This document shows, piece by piece, positions 24,639 through 32,075 of a stretch of DNA of 34,354 nucleotides (position 1 is the stretch's first letter; every line of letters starts with the position of its first letter). Both the position numbers and the translations under genes were made by a program. The stretch comes from Paracoccus binzhouensis. GTDB lineage: Bacteria; Pseudomonadota; Alphaproteobacteria; Rhodobacterales; Rhodobacteraceae. Below the pieces are notes generated by a model. It saw only the letters and a program-made list of their open reading frames with translations, was not told the origin of the DNA and did not search any database. The DNA lies in assembly GCF_016446475.1 (NCBI RefSeq), contig NZ_JAEHFP010000041.1:1-34354 (forward strand), read 5' to 3'.

Positions 24639-25250
24639 CTAGAACTTCATCACATAGCTGATGCCGACCACAACCGGATCGACCTCGACCTCGCCGATCT
24701 TGGCGCCGTTCAGCTCGACATCCGAATCGATGTCGATCCAGCGCAGGTCGGCACGGATCGCTGCCCGGTCGTTGATCCAGTAATCGCCGCCCAGATGCGC
24801 GGCCAGGCCGACGCTGTTCTTGACCCGCAGGTCGGAACCGGCCAGCGGCCCCTTGGCCTCGCCGTCCCAGAAGCCGGTGAAGTTCACGCCCAGGCCGACG
24901 AAGGGCTTGAACTGCGGCGTGGCGTCGAAATGGTATTGCAGCGACACGACCGGCGGCAGGTGCTTCACCGTGCCGATCTCGGTGCCGTTCGATCGGATCG
25001 AGTGCTTGAAGGGCAGGGCACCCAGCACCTCGACGCCCAGGTTGTCGCGGATGAAATATTCGAAGGTGATGGTCGGGCGGGTATTGTCGCCGATGTCGGT
25101 AGGCACGGTGCCGCCGGCCAGGACGCCATTGTCGGATTTCGGGTTCACATTGGCGATGCCGAAGCCCAGGGTCCATTCCCCCTGCGATTGTGCCAGCGCG
25201 GGCGAGGCAAGCGCGGCGAGCGCCGCGGCAAGGGCAAGCTTCTGTCTCAT
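24639..25250 (-). CDS. ompW: OmpW-family outer-membrane protein
   Basis: The 203-residue precursor has a signal peptide ending ASPALA (cleavage after residue 20). It is built of alternating beta strands typical of the eight-stranded OmpW barrel: GEWTLGFGIANVNPKSDNG at the start, TFEYFIRDNLGVEVLGALPF in the middle, and the C-terminal SYVMKF ending in the Phe recognised by the BAM machinery. OmpW forms a narrow hydrophobic channel. The start at 25250 has GAGAGGA upstream. A perfect FNR box centred 65 bp upstream points to oxygen control; I recall OmpW being reported as FnrP-controlled in Paracoccus denitrificans. It lies in reverse orientation inside the liu cluster. Confidence 0.9.
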   Translation of the reverse strand: MRQKLALAAALAALASPALAQSQGEWTLGFGIANVNPKSDNGVLAGGTVPTDIGDNTRPTITFEYFIRDNLGVEVLGALPFKHSIRSNGTEIGTVKHLPPVVSLQYHFDATPQFKPFVGLGVNFTGFWDGEAKGPLAGSDLRVKNSVGLAAHLGGDYWINDRAAIRADLRWIDIDSDVELNGAKIGEVEVDPVVVGISYVMKF

Positions 25251-25308
25251 GGCGATCCTCTCTTCTTGTCGCATGCCCGCTCATGCCGCCCCGGCCGCGA
25301 TCGCGGCG

Positions 25309-25322
25309 TTGATCTGGATCAA
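25309..25322. promoter_or_regulatory. FNR/FnrP box TTGAT-CTGG-ATCAA
   Basis: Both half-sites match the FNR consensus TTGAT-N4-ATCAA exactly. If the box is centred at -41.5 for ompW, transcription would start near 25274, giving a leader of about 24 nt, a geometry suited to FNR activation. The centre lies 80 bp upstream of the carboxylase gene on the other strand, so effects on that promoter are possible too. Confidence 0.8.
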
Positions 25323-25395
25323 GAATTTCCCCTCCGGGCCCTGACTGCGTCAAACTGGCGCATGGCCCCGGCGCCACGACCGAAAGGATGACGTG

Positions 25396-27000
25396 ATGAA
25401 ACTCGGCACCTCGGCCCTGCCGTCCTCGGAGACCTTCCGCGCCAATCGCGCGGCGCATCTCGCCATGCTGGACACCGTGCGCGAGGCGGCGCTGGCCGCG
25501 GCGGCCGGTGGCGGGCCCAAGGCGGTCGAGCGCCATGTGGCGCGCGGCAAGATGCCGCCGCGCGAACGGGTGGCGAACCTGCTCGACCCCGGCTCGCCCT
25601 TCCTCGAGATCGGCGCCACGGCGGCGCATGGCATGTATGATGGCGCCGCGCCCTGCGCGGGCGTGATCGCCGGCCTCGGCCGGGTGCATGGGCAAGAGGT
25701 GATGGTGGTGGCCAACGACGCCACGGTCAAGGGCGGCACCTATTACCCGATGACGGTGAAAAAGCACCTGCGCGCCCAGGAAATCGCCGAGGAATGCCGG
25801 CTGCCCTGCATCTACCTGGTCGATTCCGGCGGCGCCAACCTGCCCAACCAGGACGAGGTCTTTCCCGACCGCGACCATTTCGGCCGCATCTTCTACAACC
25901 AGGCGCGCATGTCGGCCAAGGGCATCGCGCAGATCGCCGTGGTCATGGGCAGCTGCACGGCGGGCGGCGCCTATGTGCCGGCCATGTCCGACGTCACCAT
26001 CATCGTCCGCAACCAGGGCACGATCTTCCTGGCCGGCCCGCCGCTGGTCCGGGCCGCAACCGGCGAGGTGGTCTCGGCCGAGGATCTCGGCGGCGGCGAC
26101 GTCCACACCCGCCTGTCCGGCGTTGCCGACTACCTGGCCGAGGACGACGCCCATGCCCTCGCCCTGGCCCGGCGCAGCATCGGCAATCTGAACCGCCGGC
26201 TGCCCCAGACCGTGCAATGGCAATCGCCCGAGCCCCCAGCCCACGACCCCGAGGAGATCCTGGGCGTCGTCCCTGCCGACCTGAAGATCCCCTATGACAT
26301 CCGCGAGGTGATCGCCCGCGTCGTGGACGGCTCGCGCTTCGACGAGTTCAAGCCCCGCTTCGGCGAGACGCTGGTGACCGGCTTCGCGCATCTGGAAGGC
26401 TGCCCCATCGGCATCGTCGCCAATAACGGCGTGATCTTCTCGGAAGCCGCGCAGAAGGGCGCGCATTTCATCGAGCTCTGCTCGATGCGGGGCATCCCGC
26501 TGGTCTTCCTGCAGAACGTCACCGGCTTCATGGTCGGCCGCAAATACGAGAACGAGGGCATCGCCCGGCACGGCGCCAAGATGGTGACGGCGGTGGCGAC
26601 GACCTCGGTCCCCAAGATCACCATGCTGGTCGGCGGCAGCTTCGGCGCCGGCAATTACGGCATGGCCGGCCGCGCCTACGGGCCGCGCTTCCTCTGGACC
26701 TGGCCCAATTCCCGCATCTCGGTGATGGGCGGCGAGCAGGCGGCCGGCGTGCTCGCCACCGTGCGCCGCGAGGGGATCGAGCGCCAGGGCGGCAGCTGGA
26801 GCGCCGAGGAGGAGGCCGAGTTCAAGCGCCCCACCATCGAGATGTTCGAGCGCCAGTCGCATCCGCTCTACGCCTCGGCCCGGCTTTGGGACGACGGCAT
26901 CATCGACCCGCGCAAGACCCGCGACATCCTCGCCCTCAGCCTGCGCGCCAGCCTCAACGCGCCGATCAAGCCGACCCGCTTCGGCATCTTCCGGATGTGA
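25396..27000 (+). CDS. mccB: methylcrotonyl-CoA carboxylase, carboxyltransferase (beta) subunit
   Basis: The 534-residue biotin-dependent carboxyltransferase moves CO2 from biotin to 3-methylcrotonyl-CoA, giving 3-methylglutaconyl-CoA. Crotonase-like blocks include [35 protein letters not shown] (typical CoA/oxyanion region) and [20 protein letters not shown] with [14 protein letters not shown] near the C-terminus. These favour MCC over propionyl-CoA carboxylase. The start is ATG 25396 with AAGGA 8 nt upstream; a GTG lies directly before it. Also named liuB. A macro-domain gene follows within 5 nt. Confidence 0.95.
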   Translation: MKLGTSALPSSETFRANRAAHLAMLDTVREAALAAAAGGGPKAVERHVARGKMPPRERVANLLDPGSPFLEIGATAAHGMYDGAAPCAGVIAGLGRVHGQEVMVVANDATVKGGTYYPMTVKKHLRAQEIAEECRLPCIYLVDSGGANLPNQDEVFPDRDHFGRIFYNQARMSAKGIAQIAVVMGSCTAGGAYVPAMSDVTIIVRNQGTIFLAGPPLVRAATGEVVSAEDLGGGDVHTRLSGVADYLAEDDAHALALARRSIGNLNRRLPQTVQWQSPEPPAHDPEEILGVVPADLKIPYDIREVIARVVDGSRFDEFKPRFGETLVTGFAHLEGCPIGIVANNGVIFSEAAQKGAHFIELCSMRGIPLVFLQNVTGFMVGRKYENEGIARHGAKMVTAVATTSVPKITMLVGGSFGAGNYGMAGRAYGPRFLWTWPNSRISVMGGEQAAGVLATVRREGIERQGGSWSAEEEAEFKRPTIEMFERQSHPLYASARLWDDGIIDPRKTRDILALSLRASLNAPIKPTRFGIFRM

Positions 27001-27005
27001 CGGCG

Positions 27006-27515
27006 ATGGAGCGGCCCCGCCTCACCACCCTGCAAGGCGACATCACCCGGCTCGCCATGGACGCCATCGTCAACGCCGCCAATCGCAGCCTGCTGGGCGG
27101 CGGCGGGGTGGACGGCGCCATCCACCGCGCCGCCGGCCCCGGACTGCTGGAGGAATGCCGCGCGCTCGGCGGCTGCCCGACCGGCGAGGCCCGCATCACC
27201 CGCGGCTATGCCCTGCCGGCCCGCTACGTCATCCACGCCGTCGGCCCGGTCTGGCGGGGCGGCGGGGCGGAGGAGGACGCGCTGCTCGCCGGCGCCTATC
27301 GCCACAGCCTGCAGCTCGCCCAGGCCCATGACCTGGCCCGCATCGCCTTCCCGGCGATCTCGACCGGCATCTACGGCTTTCCGGCCGAACGCGCCGCCCG
27401 GATCGCCGTCGCCACCATCCTCGCCCATGGCGCCGGCCTCGAAGTCACGCTGGTCGGCTTCGACGCCGCCGGCCACGCCACGCTGCGCCGGGCGGTCGAG
27501 GAGGCCCGGCGATGA
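27006..27515 (+). CDS. macro-domain protein, probable O-acetyl-ADP-ribose deacetylase (YmdB/MacroD type)
   Basis: The 169-residue protein is a complete MacroD-type macro domain. It has [20 protein letters not shown] (8-27), the glycine-rich loop [17 protein letters not shown] (28-44) with the Asp proposed to be catalytic in this group, and a second loop [12 protein letters not shown] (about 116-127). Such enzymes hydrolyse O-acetyl-ADP-ribose, a sirtuin product, and remove mono-ADP-ribose from acidic residues. It lies only 5 nt after mccB and before mccA, so it should be co-expressed with leucine catabolism. Relevance to O-acyl-ADP-ribose is discussed in the findings. Confidence 0.9.
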   Translation: MERPRLTTLQGDITRLAMDAIVNAANRSLLGGGGVDGAIHRAAGPGLLEECRALGGCPTGEARITRGYALPARYVIHAVGPVWRGGGAEEDALLAGAYRHSLQLAQAHDLARIAFPAISTGIYGFPAERAARIAVATILAHGAGLEVTLVGFDAAGHATLRRAVEEARR

Positions 27516-27516
27516 T

Positions 27517-27567
27517 TTCTTCGTTCGTCAAATACTCCACGGGGGTCCGGGGGTGTGAAACCCCCGG
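27517..27567 (+). repeat. dispersed intergenic repeat, copy C (core plus GC hairpin)
   Basis: The core TTCTTCGTTCGTC followed by AAATACTCC (27517-27538) precedes a perfect stem: CCGGGGGT at 27547-27554 pairs with ACCCCCGG at 27560-27567 around a 5-nt loop. It occupies the only gap between the macro-domain gene and mccA. Similar units occur at copies A, B and D. It may attenuate or stabilise the mRNA between the two carboxylase subunits. Confidence 0.65.
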
Positions 27568-27594
27568 CGCCTCGCCTGCCACAAGAGGTGCCGG

Positions 27595-29520
27595 ATGTTC
27601 CAGAAGATCCTGATCGCCAACCGGGGCGAGATCGCCTGCCGGGTCATCGACACCGCCCGCAAGCTGGGGGTGCGGACCGTCGCGGTCTGGTCCGAGGCCG
27701 ACCGCGCCGCCCGCCATGTCGCCCTGGCCGACGAGGCGGTCCCCATCGGCGGCCCGGCGCCCAGGGACAGCTACCTGCGCGGCGATGCCATCATCCGCGC
27801 CGCGCGCGATACCGGCGCCCAGGCGATCCATCCCGGCTACGGCTTTCTCAGCGAGAACCCGGATTTCGTCGATGCGGTGACGGCGGCCGGCCTGACCTTC
27901 ATCGGCCCCTCGGCCGAGGCGATCCGCAAGATGGGCCTCAAGGACGCCGCCAAGGCACTGATGGCCGAAGCCGGCGTCCCGGTCGTCCCCGGCTATCACG
28001 GCGAGAACCAGGAGGCCGCCCACCTGCAGGCCCAGGCCGATGCCATCGGCTATCCGGTGCTGATCAAGGCGGTGGCCGGCGGCGGCGGCAAGGGCATGCG
28101 GCTGGTGGAACGCAGCAGCGACTTCCCCGCCGCCCTGCAATCCGCGCAGGGCGAGGCCGCCACCGCCTTCGGCAACCCCGCGGTGCTGATCGAGAAATAC
28201 ATCTCCAGGCCGCGCCATATCGAGGTGCAGGTCTTCGGCGACGGCCGCCAGGCGGTCCACCTCTTCGAGCGCGACTGCTCGCTGCAGCGCCGCCACCAGA
28301 AGGTGATCGAGGAAGCCCCGGCCCCCGGCATGACCCCCGAGATGCGCGCCGCCATGGGCGCGGCCGCTGTGCGCGCCGCCGAGGCCATCGGCTATGCCGG
28401 CGCCGGCACGGTGGAATTCATCGTCGACGGCTCGCGCGGCCTTTCCCCGGACGGGTTCTGGTTCATGGAGATGAACACCCGCCTGCAGGTCGAGCATCCG
28501 GTGACCGAACTGATCACCGGAATCGACCTGGTCGAATGGCAGCTGCGCGTCGCCAGCGGAGAGCCGCTGCCGGCGCGGCAGGAGGACCTGGCGATCACCG
28601 GCCATGCCTTCGAGGCCCGGCTCTATGCCGAGGACGTGCCGGCGGGCTTCCTGCCCGCCACTGGCCGGCTGGCGCATCTGCGCTTTCCCGACCATGCCCG
28701 GATCGAGACTGGGGTGCGGCCCGGCGACAGCATCAGCCCCTGGTATGACCCGATGATCGCCAAGATCGTCACCCATGGCGCCACCCGCGCCATCGCCCTG
28801 CGGGCCTTGGAGGCGGCGCTGGTCGATACCGAGGTGGCGGGCTCGGTCACCAATGTCGATTTCCTCATCGCCCTGACCCGGCACGAGGCCTTCGGCAAGG
28901 GCGAGGTCGATACCGGGTTGATCGCCCGCGACCTGCAGGCGCTGGTCGCCGCAGCCGAGCCCGATCCGCGGGCGAAGGCGCTGGCGGTCCTCGGCCTTGC
29001 CGGGCTCGACGATCCGACCATTCGCGGCGGCATCACCCTCTGGCAGCCGCTGCGCCGCACCATCGCCTGGGAGGGCGGCGAGGCGGTGCTGGAAGTCCTC
29101 GGCCCCGGCGCCGCCCGCGTCACGTTGGACGGCAGCACGCATGAGATCGGCTACGAGGGCGGGCGCTGGTGGGTGGACGGCAGCCCGCGCCGCTCGCGCA
29201 TCGTCAACCACGCGGCGGGAACCAGCGTCTTCGGCGGCCGCTCGCTGACGCTGACGCCGCTCGACCCGCTGGCCCGCGGCGGCGAGGAAGCGGGCGGCGG
29301 CATGACGCTGTCGCCCATGCCGGGCCTGGTCAAGGCGATCTTCGTCGAACCGGGGCAGGAGGTGGCGGCCGGCGCGCCTCTGGCGATTCTCGAGGCGATG
29401 AAGATGGAGCACACGCTGACCGCCGCCCGCGACGGCCGCGTGGGCGAGGTCTTCGCCCGGGCCGGCGATCAGGTCGAGGCCGGCGCCGCGCTGATCCGGC
29501 TCGAGGAGGAGGAGGCATGA
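27595..29520 (+). CDS. mccA: methylcrotonyl-CoA carboxylase, biotin-carboxylase/carrier (alpha) subunit
   Basis: The 641-residue protein combines a biotin carboxylase (FQKILIANRGEIACRVIDTA at the N-terminus; ATP-grasp loop VAGGGGKGMRLV; FMEMNTRLQVEHPVTE) with a C-terminal biotinyl domain whose acceptor is Lys603 in EAMKMEH. It carboxylates biotin with ATP and bicarbonate for transfer by MccB. The length fits MCC-alpha. AGAGGTG precedes the ATG. The stop overlaps the GST start by ATGA. The same layout is seen in propionyl-CoA carboxylase alpha; the leucine-pathway neighbours decide the call. Also named liuD. Confidence 0.94.
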   Translation: MFQKILIANRGEIACRVIDTARKLGVRTVAVWSEADRAARHVALADEAVPIGGPAPRDSYLRGDAIIRAARDTGAQAIHPGYGFLSENPDFVDAVTAAGLTFIGPSAEAIRKMGLKDAAKALMAEAGVPVVPGYHGENQEAAHLQAQADAIGYPVLIKAVAGGGGKGMRLVERSSDFPAALQSAQGEAATAFGNPAVLIEKYISRPRHIEVQVFGDGRQAVHLFERDCSLQRRHQKVIEEAPAPGMTPEMRAAMGAAAVRAAEAIGYAGAGTVEFIVDGSRGLSPDGFWFMEMNTRLQVEHPVTELITGIDLVEWQLRVASGEPLPARQEDLAITGHAFEARLYAEDVPAGFLPATGRLAHLRFPDHARIETGVRPGDSISPWYDPMIAKIVTHGATRAIALRALEAALVDTEVAGSVTNVDFLIALTRHEAFGKGEVDTGLIARDLQALVAAAEPDPRAKALAVLGLAGLDDPTIRGGITLWQPLRRTIAWEGGEAVLEVLGPGAARVTLDGSTHEIGYEGGRWWVDGSPRRSRIVNHAAGTSVFGGRSLTLTPLDPLARGGEEAGGGMTLSPMPGLVKAIFVEPGQEVAAGAPLAILEAMKMEHTLTAARDGRVGEVFARAGDQVEAGAALIRLEEEEA

Positions 29521-30164
29521 TCCTGCACCATGTCCCCGGCTCGCGCTCGATGCGGGTGCTGTGGCTGATCGAGGAGCTGGGCCTCGATTGCCAACTGCGC
29601 CTGTGGTCTCTGACCGATGGCAGCCTGCGCAGCGCCGAATTTCGCGCGCTTTCGCCCGCCGGCCGCATCCCGGCGCTGGAGATCGACGGCCGCCCCATCT
29701 TCGAATCCGGCGCCATCCTGCAATACCTGACCGAGCGCGAGGGCCGGCTGGCCCCGGAACCCGGCGCGCCCGAACGCGCCGATTTCCTGGAATGGCTGCA
29801 TTTCGCCGAGACCCAGGCCTGCATCCTGCAGGCCCTGAACATCCATCACATCTTCCTGCGGCCCGAAAGCGCCCGCTCGATCCCGCTGATGCGGCTCGAC
29901 ACCCGGCGGCTGGCCGTCACCGCCCGGACGCTGGACGATCACCTGGCCGGGCGCCAGACGCTGCTGTCCGTGTTTTCGGCGGCCGATTGCATGCTGGGCT
30001 TCAATATCGAGGCGGTGTTCCGCTTCCTGCCCGCCGCCGACTATCCGGCGCTGGCCGCCTATCGCGACCGGATGACGGCGCGTCCCGCCTATCGCCGCGC
30101 CCTGGCCCGTGCCGGCGGCGATGCCATCTATGAGCGCGATTTCTACGAGGTGCCCGATGCCTGA
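29517..30164 (+). CDS. glutathione S-transferase family protein inside the leucine operon
   Basis: The 215-residue protein shows an N-terminal GST thioredoxin fold (ILHHVPGSRSMRVLWLIEEL, with Ser9 or Ser11 as candidate catalytic residue; SPAGRIPALEIDGRPIFESG with the cis-Pro and glutathione-binding ES) and an all-helical C-terminal domain ending in RPAYRRALARAGGD. It starts within the mccA stop (ATGA) and overlaps the HMG-CoA lyase start by 8 nt, so co-translation with the pathway is very likely. It might detoxify electrophilic enoyl-CoA or aldehyde by-products; that is inference. Confidence 0.85.
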   Translation: MILHHVPGSRSMRVLWLIEELGLDCQLRLWSLTDGSLRSAEFRALSPAGRIPALEIDGRPIFESGAILQYLTEREGRLAPEPGAPERADFLEWLHFAETQACILQALNIHHIFLRPESARSIPLMRLDTRRLAVTARTLDDHLAGRQTLLSVFSAADCMLGFNIEAVFRFLPAADYPALAAYRDRMTARPAYRRALARAGGDAIYERDFYEVPDA

Positions 30165-31014
30165 GACGGTCGAGATCTTCGAGGTCGGCCCGCGCGACGG
30201 GCTGCAGAACGAAAAGCGCCTGATACCGGCGGCGGAAAAGGTGGCGCTGGTCGACCTGCTGTCGCAGGCCGGCTTCCGGCGCATCGAGGTGACCAGCTTC
30301 GTGCCGCCGAAATGGGTGCCGCAGATGGCCGACGCGGCCGAGGTCATGGCCGGCATCGCCCACCGCCCCGGCATCCGTTACGCGGTGCTGACCCCGAACC
30401 TGCGCGGCTACCAGGCGGCGCGCGCCGCCGGCGCCGACGAGGTGGCGATCTTCGCCTCGGCCTCGGAGGGCTTCTCGCGCGCCAACCTGAACGCGACCAT
30501 CGCCGAAAGCCTGGAGCGCTTCGCCCCGGTGGCCGAGGCGGCGCGCGCCGACGGCATTCCGCTGCGCGGCTATGTCTCGGTGGTGACCGACTGCCCCTTC
30601 GACGGGCCGGTGCCGCCCGCCAGCGTCGCCCGCGTCGCGGCGGCGCTGCGCGACATGGGCTGCTACGAGATCAGCCTGGGCGACACCATCGGCCAGGCCC
30701 GGCCCGAGACCATCGACGCCATGCTGGCCGCCGTGCTGCAGGAACTGCCGCCCGAAAACCTGGCCGGCCATTACCACGACACCGCCGGCCGGGCGCTGCA
30801 GAACATCGACGCGAGCCTGGCGCGGGGCCTGCGGGTCTTCGACGCCGCCGTCGGAGGCCTGGGCGGCTGTCCCTATGCGCCGGGCGCCGCCGGCAATGTC
30901 GCCACCGAAAGGGTCGCCGCGCATCTGGCGGCGGCGGGATATGACACCGGCCTCGACATGGCGGTGATCGACCGCGCCGCCGCCATGGCCCGAGGCATGA
31001 GAGGAGCGCCGTGA
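30157..31014 (+). CDS. mvaB: hydroxymethylglutaryl-CoA lyase
   Basis: The 285-residue TIM-barrel enzyme cleaves HMG-CoA to acetoacetate and acetyl-CoA, the final step of leucine breakdown. The catalytic and metal-site residues are visible: EVGPRDGLQNE (9-19), His205 and His207 in GHYHDTAG, and the signature GGLGGCPYAPGAAGN with the active-site Cys238. The length is normal for the bacterial enzyme. The start at 30157 lies in the last codons of the GST gene, and the stop overlaps the hydratase start. Also named liuE. Confidence 0.95.
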   Translation: MPETVEIFEVGPRDGLQNEKRLIPAAEKVALVDLLSQAGFRRIEVTSFVPPKWVPQMADAAEVMAGIAHRPGIRYAVLTPNLRGYQAARAAGADEVAIFASASEGFSRANLNATIAESLERFAPVAEAARADGIPLRGYVSVVTDCPFDGPVPPASVARVAAALRDMGCYEISLGDTIGQARPETIDAMLAAVLQELPPENLAGHYHDTAGRALQNIDASLARGLRVFDAAVGGLGGCPYAPGAAGNVATERVAAHLAAAGYDTGLDMAVIDRAAAMARGMRGAP

Positions 31015-31796
31015 TGGATACCATCCGCATCGAGACCGACGCCCGCGGCGTCGCGCATCTGTGGCTGGCGCGCGCGGACAAGCACAACGCGCTGTCGGCG
31101 CAGATGATCCGCGAACTGACCGAGGCCGCCGGGCGGCTGGGCGCCGATCCGGCCGTGCGCGTGGTGGTGCTGGCGGCTGAGGGGCGCAGCTTCTGCGCCG
31201 GCGGCGATCTCGGCTGGATGCAGGAGCAGATGCGCGCCGATGCCGCGACCCGCCGCGAGGGCGCCCGCGAACTGGCGATGATGCTGAACGCGCTGAACAC
31301 GCTGCCGAAGCCCCTGATCGGCCGGGTGCAGGGCAATGCCTTCGGCGGCGGCGTCGGCCTGATCGCGGTCTGCGACCTGGCCATCGCCGTGCCCGAGGCG
31401 CGCTTCGGCCTGACCGAAACCCGGCTCGGCCTGATCCCCGCCACCATCGGCCCCTATGTTCTGGCGCGGATGGACGAGGACAAGGCGCGGCGCGTCTTCA
31501 TGTCCGCCCGCCTCTTCGGCGCCGAGGAGGCGATGCGGCTGAACCTGCTGGCGGGCCTGGCCGATGCCGGGACGCTGGACGCCGCCATCGAGGCCGAGGC
31601 CGTGCCCTATCTCTCCTGCGCGCCCGGTGCGGTGGCGGCGGCCAAGCGCCTGGCCCGCCGCCTCGGCCCGCCCATCGGCGCGGCCGAGATCGAGGCCAGC
31701 ATCCAGGCCCTGGTCGATGTCTGGGAGGGCGACGAGGCCCCCGAGGGCATCGCCGCCTTCTTCGACAAGCGCAAGCCGCGCTGGCAGACCGGCTGA
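31014..31796 (+). CDS. liuC: enoyl-CoA hydratase, probable methylglutaconyl-CoA hydratase
   Basis: The 260-residue crotonase-fold protein has the oxyanion-hole segments FCAGGDLGWM (60-69) and GNAFGGGVGL (107-116), and the catalytic-type Glu135 in TETRLGLIPATIGP, a block shared with AUH/methylglutaconyl-CoA hydratases. It would hydrate 3-methylglutaconyl-CoA to HMG-CoA, the only remaining step not covered by the neighbours. The start is ATG 31014 with GAGGAG 7 nt upstream; a GTG directly precedes it. It is the last gene of the cluster. Confidence 0.88.
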   Translation: MDTIRIETDARGVAHLWLARADKHNALSAQMIRELTEAAGRLGADPAVRVVVLAAEGRSFCAGGDLGWMQEQMRADAATRREGARELAMMLNALNTLPKPLIGRVQGNAFGGGVGLIAVCDLAIAVPEARFGLTETRLGLIPATIGPYVLARMDEDKARRVFMSARLFGAEEAMRLNLLAGLADAGTLDAAIEAEAVPYLSCAPGAVAAAKRLARRLGPPIGAAEIEASIQALVDVWEGDEAPEGIAAFFDKRKPRWQTG

Positions 31797-31811
31797 GGCG
31801 CGGCCCGGCCG

Positions 31812-31934
31812 CTTCTTCGTTGCCCCAATACCCGTGCCGGGCGCACCTGCGGAACCGAGGCTGCAATCCTTGGCCCGGCAGGTCCGCGCCGCGCCGGCGG
31901 GCCTGCCGCATTCGGGTATTTGGGAAACGGAAAG
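31812..31934. repeat. dispersed intergenic repeat, facing copies D and D'
   Basis: CTTCTTCGTT followed by GCCCCAATACCC (31812-31833) is met by an inverted copy GGGTATTTGGGAAACGG (31914-31930). Between them lies a GC-rich stem: CGGCAGG at 31876-31882 pairs with CCTGCCG at 31902-31908. The pair occupies the gap after the leucine cluster and may terminate it. This is the only place where two copies face each other. Confidence 0.55.
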
Positions 31935-32002
31935 CCGGGTGTCGGAGCCCCTCCGTCCAGCCTTGCGCCTTGTGCATGTCAGGACTTCGTGGGCGTGGCT
32001 TG

Positions 32003-32017
32003 GCGACATATGGTCGC
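32003..32017. promoter_or_regulatory. inverted repeat GCGAC-ATATG-GTCGC upstream of the MFS gene
   Basis: Two 5-bp inverted half-sites flank a 5-bp centre, 59 bp before the MFS start codon, in the only AT-richer part of this gap. A TTGGCG/TTAACG pair (17 bp apart, about 32000-32028) overlaps it and may be a weak promoter. An operator for an unseen regulator is plausible but unproven. Confidence 0.35.
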
Positions 32018-32075
32018 ATCTGTTAACGCTATCGGGCCTTGCTTCCCCCTATATGCCAGCCCGGAAGGTGCCGCC

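Noticed and set aside
24031..26862. Long minus-strand open frame covering ompW and mccB
   Set aside because: It is antisense to mccB and out of frame with ompW, with low-complexity His/Arg/Ala-rich sequence and no domain; a shadow of real genes.
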